This document shows positions 12,801-22,781 of a stretch of 64,000 nucleotides of DNA, one piece after another. Source of the stretch: Heliocidaris erythrogramma (taxonomy: Eukaryota; Echinodermata; Echinoidea; Camarodonta; Echinometridae); assembly GCA_025617745.1 (NCBI GenBank), contig CM046853.1, positions 28,585,822 through 28,649,821 of the forward strand. The letters run 5' to 3'. The notes under the pieces are model-generated. The model saw only the letters and a program-made list of their open reading frames with translations. It had not been told where the DNA came from and did no database searches. Every line of letters begins with the position of its first letter. Position 1 is the first letter of the stretch. The position numbers were made by a program, and so were the translations under genes.

Positions 12801-15800
12801 GACCTCAGCCTGACCCAAAACAACCATATATTGATGTAAAGCTTAGTAAACAAAGAATATAATTACCCTGGGTATTCATAAATTTTCGTCTCCGTTTATC
12901 CATAAAAAATAAAAAAGATAATTTTTTTGGTCCGCCCCCTCCCTATTGCGTAACAAGAGAGGAAACTGCAGGGGGTCGCTAGACGTGTGACGACATGTCA
13001 TGTATACAGCTCCGAGTGCATCTTCACGATATGTCGTCATCAAATTTTCACCCCCCGCAAAGTAGCGTTCCTCAGAGACGGGGGCCCTCGTCAGAAAAAC
13101 CACTGGGGCTCAACATTCGGGACGCTGTTACTCATTCCACAGGAAACGGAATCTCATGAAGTTGGTTTCAGTTTGTTCAGAAAATATATAGCTCCCCGTG
13201 GATGAATAAAGTGTATATTTCAAAATTCGGTCAGGCTGAAGTCTTTAATACATATTACTGAAATGGAGTGACTCCCAATAAACAATAATGCAAACACCAG
13301 GCAAAGATTATGTACAAATTACTGATCTGATCATTTTTATGTCAAATATTATTACTGAAACAGACTTTTATCAGGGATGTGGAAGAGAAACACACATATG
13401 ATGCATACAATGTACTTGTACATTCACTTGATTTGATGATTTACGAGAGAAGTAAATGTTCAGTTGTTGCATAAGAAAATACCATATCTTTCTTATATAT
13501 TTCCATGCCTTAACATGGAGAATTCCTTCCGTAGGCTATTAGACCTTTGACAGTCCATAAAACACTTTTTTAGTAGACCAATGATAGTGACAATGACTTA
13601 ATCTTTTCAGGTGTTTTTTCTTCAAATTTTTTCTGTTTTTAATGTAATTCTATTTGCATTATAAAGTTGGGTGGGAATATGGCTAGTAATTTGGGAAGAT
13701 TTTTTACACTCACCATGTAAATAATAAAACCTGTAGTCCCAATAAGACGAGCTGCAACAGAGAATCGCAACTGAAGATACTGGAGTTTTAAAAAAAAGAA
13801 GAATATTTGTTTTAATCATGTATGATTGAAACTGGCAAATGGTTGAGATTGTCAGCAAGCATAAATTTCTGGTATGATTACTTTGAGAAGTGTGAGAGAT
13901 ACACTAAAAGGAACATAGATTTATAATCAAGGAAATAAGTACGAGTAAGATGGAGATGGTCAGAGAGACATATAGAAAGACATGCAAAAACAGAGAAAGA
14001 GAGAGAGAGAGGGGAGGGGAGAGAGTGATACAGACAGACAGAGCTGAGGTTGTGGGTTAGACAAACAAGGATGAAATCTAGTTACTCAGTAACTCCTTGA
14101 TACAACACATCTCTATTGATCTTGAGAGCAGGTGAAACTATATTCAGCTTTCTTAGATCAATATCCCATCCTCTGTCTGCACTGCAGTTTAGGTTGAGCA
14201 CAGCCTAGCTGGCAAGTACTCTCCCTCATGAAAACAATATGGGAAAGAGTACTACAAGAATAGCTCCATAATACTCCATAAAACTACAGAAATTTATTAT
14301 TACAATCATTGTGAGATCAAGTAAACCAAACACTCTAATGTGATGGGACATGAGGGTCTATACTAGTCTTTTCTTTAAATCATCCTTTTACAATACTAGC
14401 TCATTGCTAATTCACAATCATTTTGCTATATACATGTAATAACAAAAAATCTTTGAATACCATTTTTGGCTTTGGAAATACTCAGTTATATAAATCAATA
14501 CCACATCAATTGGTAGCTGGAAATCACACTGGAGTTGTTAAACTGTATTTGTAGTCCTTATCATTCCCTGGCACTATTTGCATTTTGATAAAACCAAATT
14601 GCCTCTTAAAAGGTGCAGTCCATAACACTGTTGACAAAGCATTTAAACAGTTTACAAAACAACTTACATAGCTTAATGAGTTTAATGTAAGAAGTTGCCT
14701 TGTCAATCTTTATGTTCTAGGCCCTTCAAGCTTCATTTACCATTAGCTATAAATGTTATGACAACTACTGACATACATGTAAGAGCTTTAGTGTAGAATG
14801 TTGATTTAAAGGGACACATTCAGGAGAAAAAAGGTTGCTTTAAACAAAAGCACAAAAATTAGAGAAATAGATCGGTGAAAGTTTGAGAAAAATCTCTGAC
14901 AAAGAATAAGAGAGTTATGAATTTTTAAAATTCTACATGGAAATCTCAAATTGGCAACTCCGGGTCATGTGACTGTGATATCCTGTGATGTCATGAATTC
15001 ACTACTCTACATTTGTTTTTGTAGACAAAAATGACCCCAAATATCCTCTTTCTTTTTTTTTTGGAAATAGGAAAGGAATAGAGTTAGTTTAAACAAGAGA
15101 ACATGCCAAAACATTCCCTTAATAATGCCTCGAGCATTGGAATAAGGAAGATGTTATGCACAAAAAATGAAAATTAATAACTTAATAATTTTTTTAATAT
15201 ACAAATATAAATTTTCTTTTGGTCAAAGAATATGGTTATTTTTTACAAGATGATATACAAAAACATGTTACCTTCACTATACTTCGAGCACATTAGAATA
15301 AAACTGTTTTTTTGACGAAAAGTGTAAAATAATGACATTTCATGTACAGTAAACAAATTGGAAAGTAGTGAATCCATGACAGCACACGATATCACAGTCA
15401 CATGACTCGGAGTTGCCAATTTGAGATATCCATAGAATTTTGAAAATTCATAACTCTCTTTATATTCTTTGTCGGATTTTTCTCGAACTTTCACTCATCT
15501 ACATGTATTTCTCTAATTTTTGTGCTTTTATTTAAAGCAACTTTTTTCATGAATGCATGTGTCCCTTTAAGGTATTGCTGTTAACATATTCTTGTTGCCT
15601 TAAGGTACAAGTCAACATTTTCAGCCAAAATGTTGATTTATATCATATTTAATAAAAATTTAAAAAAAATTATGTACACAGTAGCTCTAATTTGATGTCC
15701 TCCCGTTACCAACCTCATTAATATGCAAATTTCATTGCTCTAACTCTTAAGCAACAACAAAAAAAAAAATGTGAAAATCAAAGGCAGTTGATCTAATCTT

Positions 15801-17197
15801 ACAGCTCTGATGTTTGAAATGTTCTACCATTACAAGAAATTTTGTATAGTTACATTCTGAAGTTGGCAAACTATGTCTGAATGTCCTTCCGTTTCCATGG
15901 AATTTCCCAAATGTTAAAATTACTATGTAAAATGATGTACAATATTTTTGCCTGAATATGATATTAGGAAATAGTTAAGTTTAATACAACCATCATCATC
16001 ATGCCCATCCAGTATTCAAATTACCTCATAAACACTAGTAAGGCGAAGTTTATAAAATGTTGGGATGAATACATTTGCAGTGATCACTGACATGAAGAAT
16101 ATGATATTAGGAAATAGTTAAAGGGAAATTAACCTCAGCGTATGAATTAGCTTATTTTGAATGGTGTAGTATATGCCTCTTATTTGATACATGCAATTTC
16201 ATGTAAAAACACAGGATATAGATATAAATCACTATTTTCCAGCCAAGTTATCGTCTGCTAGCAATAATAAGGGGGCTGCCATTACTTTATGTGTACACGA
16301 ACATATTTTTCATCCCAAGTAAAATTTCCTTCATCGTTAACTTGTAATTGATTTTTAGAGGACAAATATGTATTAGATAAAGTCACATATTCTGAAATGT
16401 AAGTTTAGTTTTATATATTTTTTAAAAGGTCTTAATTTGTTCATAAAAAATATACTTCATAAAAAATATACGTCAAGGACGGAGAATTGACGTCAAGGAC
16501 GGAGACAATCGTAACAATACCAAAACAAAGCGAGGAATCTGCTTTACAGGATGGCTATTAGAACTCATGGGTCGTCAATTATCTAGGCCCATGGCCAATA
16601 ACAATCGTAATACAATCAGAACAAAGCGACGTATCTGTTGTAAAGGTAGGCTATTATCAATGCATATGGTACCTAATGATCCGTGTCATGCACAAAATGG
16701 CAGCCTCCATGGAAAGACGTAGCAGACAATAGGTGCATCTAGAATATCACGTGGGGTTACTTGTCCTTTAAGTTACACCCATCATCATCATGCCCATCCA
16801 GTATTCAAATTACCTCATAAACACTAGTAAGGCGAAGTTTATAAAATGTTGGGATGAATACATTTGCAGTGATGACTGACATGAAGATGTAACTCCCACC
16901 GATATACCAGAACATGGTGCCATAAACATACGCCTCGGAAGGAGTTCCAAGAAGTGCGATTGCAGACATCCAGCTCGCAAGCAGGGAAAACCCTACAGGA
17001 ACAAACTGCATCTTCCTGTCTGCCACAAAAAATTCTTGAGTGGTCTTTTGTCTTCCACCTGTACATGCATGATAAATGCCAATGGAAGCTGATATCACCA
17101 GCACCATCACGAACACCACATAGTCAACGACGGAGAGCTTGGCGGCCCCGCTAGGCTGACCGGTGAAACCATCTCCCGTATCGCTAGCAGCAGACAT
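660..17197 (-). CDS. Slc5a8-like: Sodium-coupled monocarboxylate transporter, SLC5A8/12-like (13 exons, 615 aa)
   Basis: A plasma-membrane Na+/solute symporter of the SSS (SLC5) family. By family knowledge, SLC5A8/12 proteins import lactate, pyruvate, butyrate, nicotinate and similar anions; the substrate here is inferred. Thirteen exons with GT..AG borders join without a frame break: 16814-17197, 13714-13779, 12599-12650, 11896-11963, 8670-8824, 8110-8250, 6934-7063, 5406-5494, 4326-4438, 3737-3891, 2333-2535, 1563-1663, 660-850. The total is 1848 nt, giving 615 residues, very near the length of human SLC5A8 (610). Hydrophobic segments run through the whole protein. Marks include VDYVVFV in the first segment, [41 protein letters not shown] and, at about 358-373, [16 protein letters not shown], the sodium-site helix. 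Two N-glycosylation sequons (N494, N505) lie in a late loop. TAG at 17228-17230 stops the frame upstream of the chosen ATG. SLC5A12 or another urchin paralogue of this clade is equally possible. Confidence 0.95.
957..1016. repeat. Solo terminal hairpin of the GCCTCCGGCACC repeat
   Basis: The motif AATGCCTCCGGCACCACC is followed by its own inverse (GGCGGAGGCAT), making a short hairpin. The same terminus closes the 50.9-52.0 kb tandem array, so this is an isolated remnant in intron 12. Confidence 0.6.
1563..1663 (-). CDS. Slc5a8-like: Slc5a8-like exon 12
   Basis: Codes for residues 519-552: [18 protein letters not shown], then the last membrane segment [16 protein letters not shown]. Acceptor TGTCAG, donor GTAAGC. 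Confidence 0.95.
2333..2535 (-). CDS. Slc5a8-like: Slc5a8-like exon 11
   Basis: Codes for residues 452-518. The segment [19 protein letters not shown] is followed by an extracellular loop with two sequons (NVT at 494 and 505). The donor GTAAGT overlaps an apparent TAG; splicing there joins TA to T of the next exon (Tyr) and keeps the frame open. Confidence 0.93.
2577..2968 (+). repeat. TTAA-type MITE, family A copy 1
   Basis: Starts with GTTGAGTTCTGGTCATGCA and ends with the inverse (AGAACTCAACCTTCTCTTT). Copies 2 and 3 lie at 11275-11647 (opposite orientation) and 49669-50028. All three share a middle block with a latent short open frame, which I regard as chance coding. Confidence 0.7.
3230..3700. 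repeat. Tandem duplication in intron 10
   Basis: Two diverged copies of about 240 bp (about 3230-3455 and 3475-3700). Each has an ATC microsatellite followed by the block GATAAACTCTAC. Each copy starts with a donor-like GTGAGTA (minus strand), so the intron side of the exon 10 donor seems to have been copied. Confidence 0.7.
3737..3891 (-). CDS. Slc5a8-like: Slc5a8-like exon 10
   Basis: Codes for residues 400-451: two membrane segments joined by a short loop, ending [15 protein letters not shown]. Acceptor TATACAG, donor GTGAGTA. The intron side of this donor is tandemly copied nearby (3230-3700). Confidence 0.95.
4326..4438 (-). CDS. Slc5a8-like: Slc5a8-like exon 9
   Basis: Codes for residues 362-399, [19 protein letters not shown] and then a basic cytoplasmic loop ([15 protein letters not shown]). 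The Ser/Thr pair in TVSS is the family's Na2-site signature. Acceptor GCTAG, donor GTAAGT. Confidence 0.96.
4842..5069 (-). other. CpG-containing insert in intron 8, unclassified
   Basis: This segment is richer in CG than the rest of the intron and open for 75 codons on the minus strand (contains [20 protein letters not shown]). It looks like a fragment of a mobile element, but I recognise no domain. Confidence 0.3.
5406..5494 (-). CDS. Slc5a8-like: Slc5a8-like exon 8
   Basis: Codes for residues 333-361, including [13 protein letters not shown], the first half of the sodium-site helix region. Acceptor GTACAG, donor GTTAGT. The donor splits a Ser codon. Confidence 0.95.
5495..6933. other. Intron 7, no recognisable feature
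   Basis: AT-rich intron sequence. No exon, repeat terminus or RNA gene was seen. Confidence 0.5.
6934..7063 (-). CDS. Slc5a8-like: Slc5a8-like exon 7
   Basis: Codes for residues 289-332: a hydrophobic stretch ([20 protein letters not shown]), then [16 protein letters not shown] in a loop. Acceptor CTGCAG, donor GTAATT, phase 0 at the end. Confidence 0.95.
7410..7484. repeat. Perfect 35-bp hairpin in intron 6
   Basis: Arms 7410-7444 and 7450-7484 are exact reverse complements around a 5-base loop (GGAAT). No mismatch was seen. It could extrude as a cruciform or fold in the transcript. Confidence 0.9.
8110..8250 (-). CDS. Slc5a8-like: Slc5a8-like exon 6
   Basis: Codes for residues 242-288, [18 protein letters not shown] and then [20 protein letters not shown]. 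The NQASVQRY signature is typical of the SLC5A5/6/8/12 branch. Acceptor TTTTAG, donor GTATGC. Confidence 0.96.
8670..8824 (-). CDS. Slc5a8-like: Slc5a8-like exon 5
   Basis: Codes for residues 191-241, opening with [13 protein letters not shown], the most recognisable SLC5 motif in the protein. This is followed by the membrane segment [12 protein letters not shown] and a polar loop. Acceptor TTCTAG, donor GTAAGT. It ends two bases into a codon. Confidence 0.96.
9594..9833 (+). pseudogene. THAP zinc-finger fragment, disrupted
   Basis: Reading from ATG 9594 gives [18 protein letters not shown], then a TAA stop (9648-9650), then [17 protein letters not shown]...WVNVI...CSDYF. This matches the C2CH THAP pattern: the CxxxxC pair, an 'sF..FP' turn, Trp residues, and a final C-S-x-H-F. 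Two lesions are visible: the in-frame stop and Tyr where the last zinc-binding His should be. THAP domains are common at the N-terminus of P-like and Kolobok transposases and in host DNA-binding proteins. The matching inverted ends CTGCGTTCCGG (about 9466) and CCGGAACGCAG (about 10248) suggest a decayed DNA transposon inside intron 4 of the transporter. Confidence 0.7.
10281..10760 (-). mobile_element. 5'-truncated LINE (CR1/L2-like) 3' end
   Basis: The minus strand encodes the tail of a reverse transcriptase [23 protein letters not shown], then [15 protein letters not shown], then [15 protein letters not shown] and [10 protein letters not shown] before a stop. It ends in the AGCGCC...TATATAAATC block and an (ATT)n tail (10283-10306). 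That order is characteristic of CR1/L2-type non-LTR elements. A frame change near 10680 marks decay at the 5' side. Confidence 0.85.
11275..11647 (-). repeat. TTAA-type MITE, family A copy 2
   Basis: In inverse orientation to copies 1 and 3. It has a TTAA at 11271-11274, opens AGAGAAGGTTGAGCTCTTGG, and closes with CAGAACTCAGCTTTATC. The right target site has mutated to TTAG. Confidence 0.7.
11896..11963 (-). CDS. Slc5a8-like: Slc5a8-like exon 4
   Basis: A 68-bp exon coding for [19 protein letters not shown] and then YTSL, up to residue 190. Acceptor TTTTCAG, donor GTAAGTG. It restores phase 0. Confidence 0.95.
12599..12650 (-). CDS. Slc5a8-like: Slc5a8-like exon 3
   Basis: A 52-bp exon coding for [17 protein letters not shown], the conserved YAPALA helix of the family. 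Acceptor TTATCAG, donor GTATGT. It ends one base into a codon. Confidence 0.94.
12880..13205. other. CG-richer block in intron 2, unclassified
   Basis: A block of raised GC and CpG content with no convincing open frame. It is bounded by AT-rich intron and is probably a mobile-element remnant. Confidence 0.3.
13714..13779 (-). CDS. Slc5a8-like: Slc5a8-like exon 2
   Basis: A 66-bp exon in phase 0 at both ends, residues 129-150 ([14 protein letters not shown]...FIIYM). It continues the YE|YL junction typical of SLC5 proteins. Acceptor CTCCAG, donor GTGAGTG. Confidence 0.95.
14810..15566. repeat. TTAA-type MITE with long terminal inverted repeats, family B
   Basis: Bounded by TTAA at 14806-14809 and 15567-15570. 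It opens AGGGACACATTCA and closes TGCATGTGTCCCT. Arms of roughly 200 bp are inverse copies (for example CAAATTGGCAACTCCG against CGGAGTTGCCAATTTG). It is non-coding and typical of piggyBac-like MITEs. Confidence 0.85.
15954..16121. repeat. Tandem copy of exon 1 3' end and donor
   Basis: Positions 16025-16097 repeat the last codons of transporter exon 1 ([20 protein letters not shown]...) and the adjoining donor. The one change seen in the coding part is synonymous. A 24-bp block (AATATGATATTAGGAAATAG) flanks both sides, which identifies a tandem duplication of about 144 bp. Confidence 0.85.
16122..16767. repeat. TTAA-type MITE inserted between the exon 1 copies
   Basis: TTAA occurs at 16118-16121 and 16768-16771. 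The ends AGGGAAATTAACC and GGTTACTTGTCCT are near inverse copies. It separates the true exon 1 from its duplicated tail. Confidence 0.75.
16814..17197 (-). CDS. Slc5a8-like: Slc5a8-like exon 1 (start codon)
   Basis: Codes for residues 1-128, from [11 protein letters not shown] to RLTSVYE, covering the first three membrane segments. The Na+-coupled fold begins at [15 protein letters not shown]. The donor GTAATT follows a whole codon (phase 0). An in-frame TAG 33 bp upstream of the ATG supports the start. The last ~70 bp of this exon, with its donor, are copied in the intron at 16025-16097. Confidence 0.95.
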
Positions 17198-17500
17198 TTT
17201 GGGTTGTCTGGATCTTAACTGTTTGTACTACCTAATTCGTACTTCCAAGAGTCGAAGAGCTTGCCTCAAAAATTTCTTCCAGAAAACTTGAAAGTACCGT
17301 ACTACTGGCAATCATGAGAAATTTTAACTTGATGTTGAGAGGGTGAGCATTCGATTCTCTCACGACTACATGCATACTTGCATACCACGCACTCAAGAAA
17401 ATAACACATGCACAGTATGATCGTCAATGGAATACTAGTAGTGTGACGCAATAATACCGGCGCGGCTCGCTACATAAACACGTGCGGCGGATATACCGCC
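17198..17500 (-). promoter_or_regulatory. 5' UTR and probable promoter of the transporter gene
   Basis: Upstream of the ATG the frame is closed by TAG at 17228-17230. A CG-rich block near 17455-17500 contains an E-box CACGTG (17479-17484) and TGCGTCAC. No clear TATA box was found. The transcription start is not determined. Confidence 0.4.
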
Positions 17501-17519
17501 AGAACGTAGAAGCCTTTGT

Positions 17520-17565
17520 GCATCCATGGTGGTGATGGTGGTGGTGGTGGGGTGTGCGTGTGTGT

Positions 17566-17596
<31 letters not shown>

Positions 17597-17600
17597 GGGG
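17520..17600. repeat. Microsatellite (GGT)n followed by a G run
   Basis: GGT/GTG repeats lead into about 30 consecutive G residues. Translated frames of Pro and His here are artefacts. Confidence 0.95.
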
Positions 17601-17636
17601 GGAGTGGGGTGCATTCATGGACACCCCTTTACAAAG

Positions 17637-17955
17637 GGAATAGTTGATTTCTTTTTAATATAGTTGTCTAATTTTTTTCTTGTTTATTTGGAAAACGTCA
17701 TTGATTTGTCTTATATCACTTCGACAAGTTTAATGAGGTTGGAGTTTGTTTGCCTCAAACTATAAAATTATTTGTACTTGTTGTCTTTGTTTCTTATTTG
17801 TACTTGTTGTCTTTGTTTCTTTGGAAAACTTCGTCTGTGATTTGTCATTATAATGTATAATTTAATTTAGTTTGATGTGAACTCTGACCAAATCAAAGAC
17901 AAATAAAGAAAGAAATCAGACAACTATGATTTTTTTTTTAAAGTCAACTATTCCT
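17637..17955. repeat. MITE with GGAATAGTTGA ends
   Basis: The left end GGAATAGTTGATTTC and the right end AAAGTCAACTATTCC are inverse copies, and the next 35 bp also pair (TAGTTGTCTAAT against ATCAGACAACTA). It also contains a 26-bp direct duplication at about 17767-17820. Confidence 0.7.
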
Positions 17956-18179
17956 TTTTTCAAGTGTCAGTGCTAATTACTAATATATTAGCTTTTTTTA
18001 GAGCATAGTGTAATTTAGAGATGGATCAACTGAGTGACAAGCAGTGACATTAGTGTGTGTCCAGCCACTGAGGGCAGGCATGGGGGAAGGGGGTGGGGGC
18101 ACTAGTGTTAATTATTTGTTGGAGTGAAATCATGATGCAAGGCCTAAATTTAGGGGTAGAGTTGGAGGGGGACCAATCG

Positions 18180-18760
18180 GGGTCCGCTCGCCATTCATAA
18201 AGACCACTATTCATTTAACCTGCTTTAGCGACCTGTATAGAAAGACCACCCGTCTGTAAAGACCACAATTTGTGTTTCCCTTGAACTTATTAAAATGAAC
18301 CTGTCCATAAAGACCACCTGCTCATAAAGACCACTTTTCTTGTCTCCCTTGAGTGGTCTCTATCGACAGGTTTCACTGTACAAGGCAATACAGTGGAAAC
18401 TCGGTATAAAGAGCTCTGGGGGTGTTTCACAAAGAGTTAAGTTTGACTTAAAGTTGCACTTAAATTCTTTGTTGCGTGCTGTATATTACGCATCACCGCA
18501 TTGGTCAGATCATGCTCAGGGGACGCGCTATTGGGTAATCTATCATTGAGATTACGCGTTTAATACCGTATGCGCTTTGGCACTTACGTAGTTACCCTTT
18601 GTGAAACACCCCCCTGATAAACTAGATTCCAGATATAACAAGGCAATTTTGCTGGTCCCAAGTCTTTTTTTTTTTTTTAGACCTGATATAGGGAGATTCC
18701 TGTTGTAACAAGGTCATTTTGCTGGTCCCAAGGTCCTTGTTATACGAGATTTCCACTGTA
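18180..18760. mobile_element. Nested cluster of Tc1/mariner (Tigger-like) MITEs
   Basis: The outer element is 18391-18758, flanked by TA, with ends CAGTGGAAACTCGGTATA and TATACGAGATTTCCACTG. It is interrupted at 18418-18614 by a second MITE with ends GGGGGTGTTTCACAAAG / CTTTGTGAAACACCCCC. To the left, 18180-18380 is an array of AAAGACCAC words ending in another CACTGTA terminus. Confidence 0.75.
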
Positions 18761-19604
18761 CAATCAGATATTCAAACTGCCTTTGAGATGATTTTTTTTA
18801 TAAAGTCTTTGTGATCATGTTCCACATACACACCATCAAACACACCTCCATATGGACTCTTCATATTTTACTTCATGTCAGGACTGTTGCTAACTGAAAA
18901 ATAGAAATAATGAAGACACTCAGTAAAAGAGGCAAAGAAAATGATCCAAATATGTTGCAAGTCTTTCATCATGTTTTATTATGTTCAAAGACCTACAGCA
19001 TTTTAGCCTTGATACGTATGTATGAAGCCATATAAACAGCAGTTGAAAGGCTTTACATGCCACAATTAATACTTTCCATATTTGATCGTAGAAAATAGCA
19101 TGATGCATTTGCTAAGCAATACACTACTCTTACATTAACTATTCAAACATACAATTTTAACTCTACGAAGATATATATCATTGATTGTTTATATTGTTGT
19201 TGTTTTTTAGTACAAGTCCATCACACAATACATGTTTTTTAATTATTTTTTTTACTTCATAAGAAAAAAATATACAAAGTGCTTCAACTCCTCACTTCAG
19301 AAATAGAATGTGCTTCACAAGCAACACAGATACATGTAATATGATTACTTTTCTTGTTTGTTCCTTTTAATAGTCATGTTTTGTCATGTGGTGCTAATGT
19401 AACAAACTTTTAACTGCAAAGTCTCTTCCACAAACTACAAAAATGGATCTTTCTGAATGAGTACAAAAAACTAATGCATGGCTCGAATTCCAAATTAAAA
19501 AAAAAAAATACATGCATAACTCCCTCTTCGTATGAAGAAGTGAAGACAAGAACAGGACCGTGACATGAATACATTTGAACGGTGAAGGGATGAGGGAAAA
19601 AAAG

Positions 19605-19680
19605 GCTATCTCTAATTTGGCCTATCTCTAATTTGGCCTATTTCTATTTTGGCCTATTTCTATTTTGTATGCTTTCTGCA
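19605..19680. repeat. Short tandem repeat, ~18-bp unit
   Basis: About four units of TATCTCTAATTTGGCC, with drift to TATTTCTATTTTGGCC. Confidence 0.85.
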
Positions 19681-19739
19681 ATTTTGTCATTTTAAATATT
19701 TTAAAGTTAAGTTAAGACTTCTTATGGCTGAAAATGTCT

Positions 19740-19917
19740 AGGGAAGCTAATTAATATGTTGATTATTCAATTCATTTTGAAAATAGACTGTATTCATAAC
19801 TCTAGAGGGGGTTATATTCTCTATTAAAGGAAGCTAATTTAATATGTTAATCAATAAATTTATTTTGAAAATAGACTGTATTCATAACTATAGAGGGGGT
19901 TATATTCTCTCAATATG
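19740..19917. repeat. Tandem duplication, two ~90-bp copies
   Basis: Both copies contain TTTTGAAAATAGACTGTATT and AGAGGGGGTTATATTCTC, and they lie head to tail. Confidence 0.9.
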
Positions 19918-20562
19918 GCGGGGAAACACTGATATACATGAGCCTTGTTGGTCTTGATGCAAAAGATCTGGCAGTTTACAGTATGGAATATTAAAATGCC
20001 CTTCTTTATCACATGAAATGATTATAAACTATTATCCATGTCCCAATACATGGAATTAAAAATTCAAGGAAGTAAAAAATTAATGCAAAAACAAAACAGA
20101 GAAGAGAGAAACTCCCTTCTCCAATCTACCTTTCAATAGTCATCAAACCCAATTCAGATAAAAAATCTATTTCAATGTTAGCATTCATCATGTTAGTGGT
20201 CTCTTCTAGCTGTTTAACATGTAACACCATATGTCAAAAAGTGGTTTGTTCTCGGTCCAAATCTAGACCTGATTAAAAGATCATTCAAATTATGAGTATA
20301 TATGTCTACTGACCCATTTTCAAAGGAGAAACGCAGTGTTAGGGGTTTTTCATCGAAGGAAGCATGCAAAATATACCCGAAATATATCCAAACTGAGGTA
20401 TCCAAATATATATAGTACATTTTCTGACTAACACATATTCTGTAATGAACATCTAAAATAAGCATCTTTGAATTCAAACTGGGGAAATTTTGTGGCAGCA
20501 ATATCATTATTATCCCGCAATCACATGATTTAAATTGATTTATTTTTTTCTGAATCTAATAT

Positions 20563-20816
20563 CAGGTAAATCATGAATAAAAATAATAGATGCCTTTTTC
20601 TTCTAACTAGAAAAATACATCTATATTGTTCATATTCTGAGTATGGAGGATGGACGAGAAGGCCTATAAGTCAGTATAGTCAATCCTAAGTCCAGGTAAA
20701 TCATGAATAAAAATAATAGATGCCTTTTTCTTCTAACTAGAAAAATACATGTATATTGTTCATATTCTGAGTATGGAGGATTGACGAGAAGGCCTATAAG
20801 TCAGTATAGTCAAGAC
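20563..20816. repeat. Tandem duplication, two ~130-bp copies
   Basis: Nearly identical head-to-tail copies beginning CAGGTAAATCATGAATAAAA and ending AAGTCAGTATAGTCAA. The few differences seen imply a recent origin. Confidence 0.95.
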
Positions 20817-21259
20817 TGAAGAAGGTCTATCTACATATTACAGCAGCAAATTGTGATTACTATGTCAAGATATGCAGATAAATATAATGAAGAATCATGA
20901 ATAAGGGACTTGGCTAATGGAAGTCAAATGATATTCAGTGTTAAAGCAATTCAATAAATAGTTATCACCTAATGAATGTATCTGCTCTAATTCTGGAAGA
21001 AAAGAAAACACTTACAAACACCGTGAAAGAATTTCTTGAATGACTCCTTTGTAAATTCAATGGAGATGGGCACAGCATTAAAAAAAAAATAAAGTTAACA
21101 TGTGTGATTATTCATATCCTATCAAACTTTTTAATGTTTTATTCAATCTTCAAAACTGAATCGCCAAATTTGGAAGTCAATAAAATCTACAGATATACTC
21201 CTTACCCTCTTTTATGTTTACCAATACCATGCTCATATTTGGGGTAACCTCACTAGTCA

Positions 21260-21512
21260 TAAGGGCCGTTATTCATAAGGACCGCTATCCATAACGTGTG
21301 ACTAAATGAATAGCGGTTTTGTATGAATAGCGGTCCTTATGAATAGCGAGCAAACCATAGACAAATTACCTCGCTATTCATAAGGACCACTATTCATAAC
21401 TATTCATAAGAACCGCTATTCATAACTATTCATAAGGACCGCTATTCATAACGTGTGTTAAATGAATAGCCGTTCTCTATGAATAGCGGTCCTTATGAAT
21501 AGCGAGCGGACC
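21260..21512. repeat. Hairpin array of CGCTATTCATAAGGACC units
   Basis: The words CGCTATTCATAAGGACC and GGTCCTTATGAATAGCG occur many times in both orientations. The block forms several alternative hairpins and has an internal direct duplication (two halves of about 125 bp). Confidence 0.85.
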
Positions 21513-22781
21513 CGCATTTTTTAACCCCTGCTTTTTATGCACTGCACTCAAAAATAGAATGCAGCAACGAACTTGAAAATAATCATGATCAGTTTGCATG
21601 TAATGCTATTCACAGTCATAAAAACATTTAACTCTTTCTCAATGTACAATTTCAGGTTCTTTTTTTTTTTTACCTGAACTGTGTGAGTAAATAACAATCA
21701 TAGCATACTACTACTATTCTGGACTAAATATTGAAATGCCGCCAAAGAGCAGTTTCCTTCAACAATTTACACCAACCACAACCTCATAAACCCTTCCTCG
21801 ATTCAATTTTGGCTGGAACCCAAAACATTTCACCAGGTCAAACAATTGTTTTCGTAAAATTAAAATTCCTTGTCCATATATTTTCCAAATTTTAATAAGG
21901 TATGATAAACATTTACCCTGTTGAATTATTAAATAACAAACACTGAACAAATGAGAGAAAAAAGATTAGTTGGTAAACTAGATAGCAATGATATCAAAGC
22001 CTACATGTATTACACAATGAATACTGATTTGATGGAAGGGAGAAAATTTATGTTACTATCCCATATAGAACACGATACATTACCTAATATGGCCACACAA
22101 ATATTGTAGCTTTGGTCACGTTAAATAGTCTTATATTCCACTCAAATTATCCAAATAAAAAAATTGTTGCAAAGTGCTCATTGATCATGTGGTTGAATTA
22201 TTAAGGTGGCCATGAATTCTCAAATATTTTTTTTTTTTTAAGTTGCATCATTTTTCAAAATGACCACAAAAAAACCCAAACGAAGGGATTCTACTTATCG
22301 CCAAAATTCTGTCATCACAATACATTACAAATACATAGTCATCTTTCAGAGCTTGATATGAATTACATTCCAATAAATATACCTTCGTGCCATTAAAATA
22401 AAATTTTTGAAATTTGATTTTGGCAAGCATTAAATTAATTTGTTAATTAATTAATTCATTATCCAGTGATGCGTTTTATAACTGTTTATGGTGTGTACTA
22501 ACACAGAATCAATGGAACAAATGCTTCATACCTATTTAACGATGATGAATTACAAATATACATTCATACAGAAACCAAAGTCAGCTGATATTAATATTAA
22601 GTCAAGTCGTTTAAATCCACTGTAATTTGTTTGCCTACTGTAATGAGCTGTATATCACAGAATTGATAATGAAATTTCTCATTAAAACAATCATATTCAT
22701 CTTTTTCTATTTTCAAAACTCTTTTCATGACTAGGTGAGCCTGGCTTGAAAACAAAGCTGCATGTACAAGTATATTCAATA

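Noticed and set aside
17424-17624. 66-codon frame with poly-Pro and poly-His
   Set aside because: Produced by the GGT microsatellite and G run; no other support.
21260-21512. CRISPR-like repetitive array
   Set aside because: The repeats occur in both orientations, spacers are not unique or uniform, and the DNA is eukaryotic.
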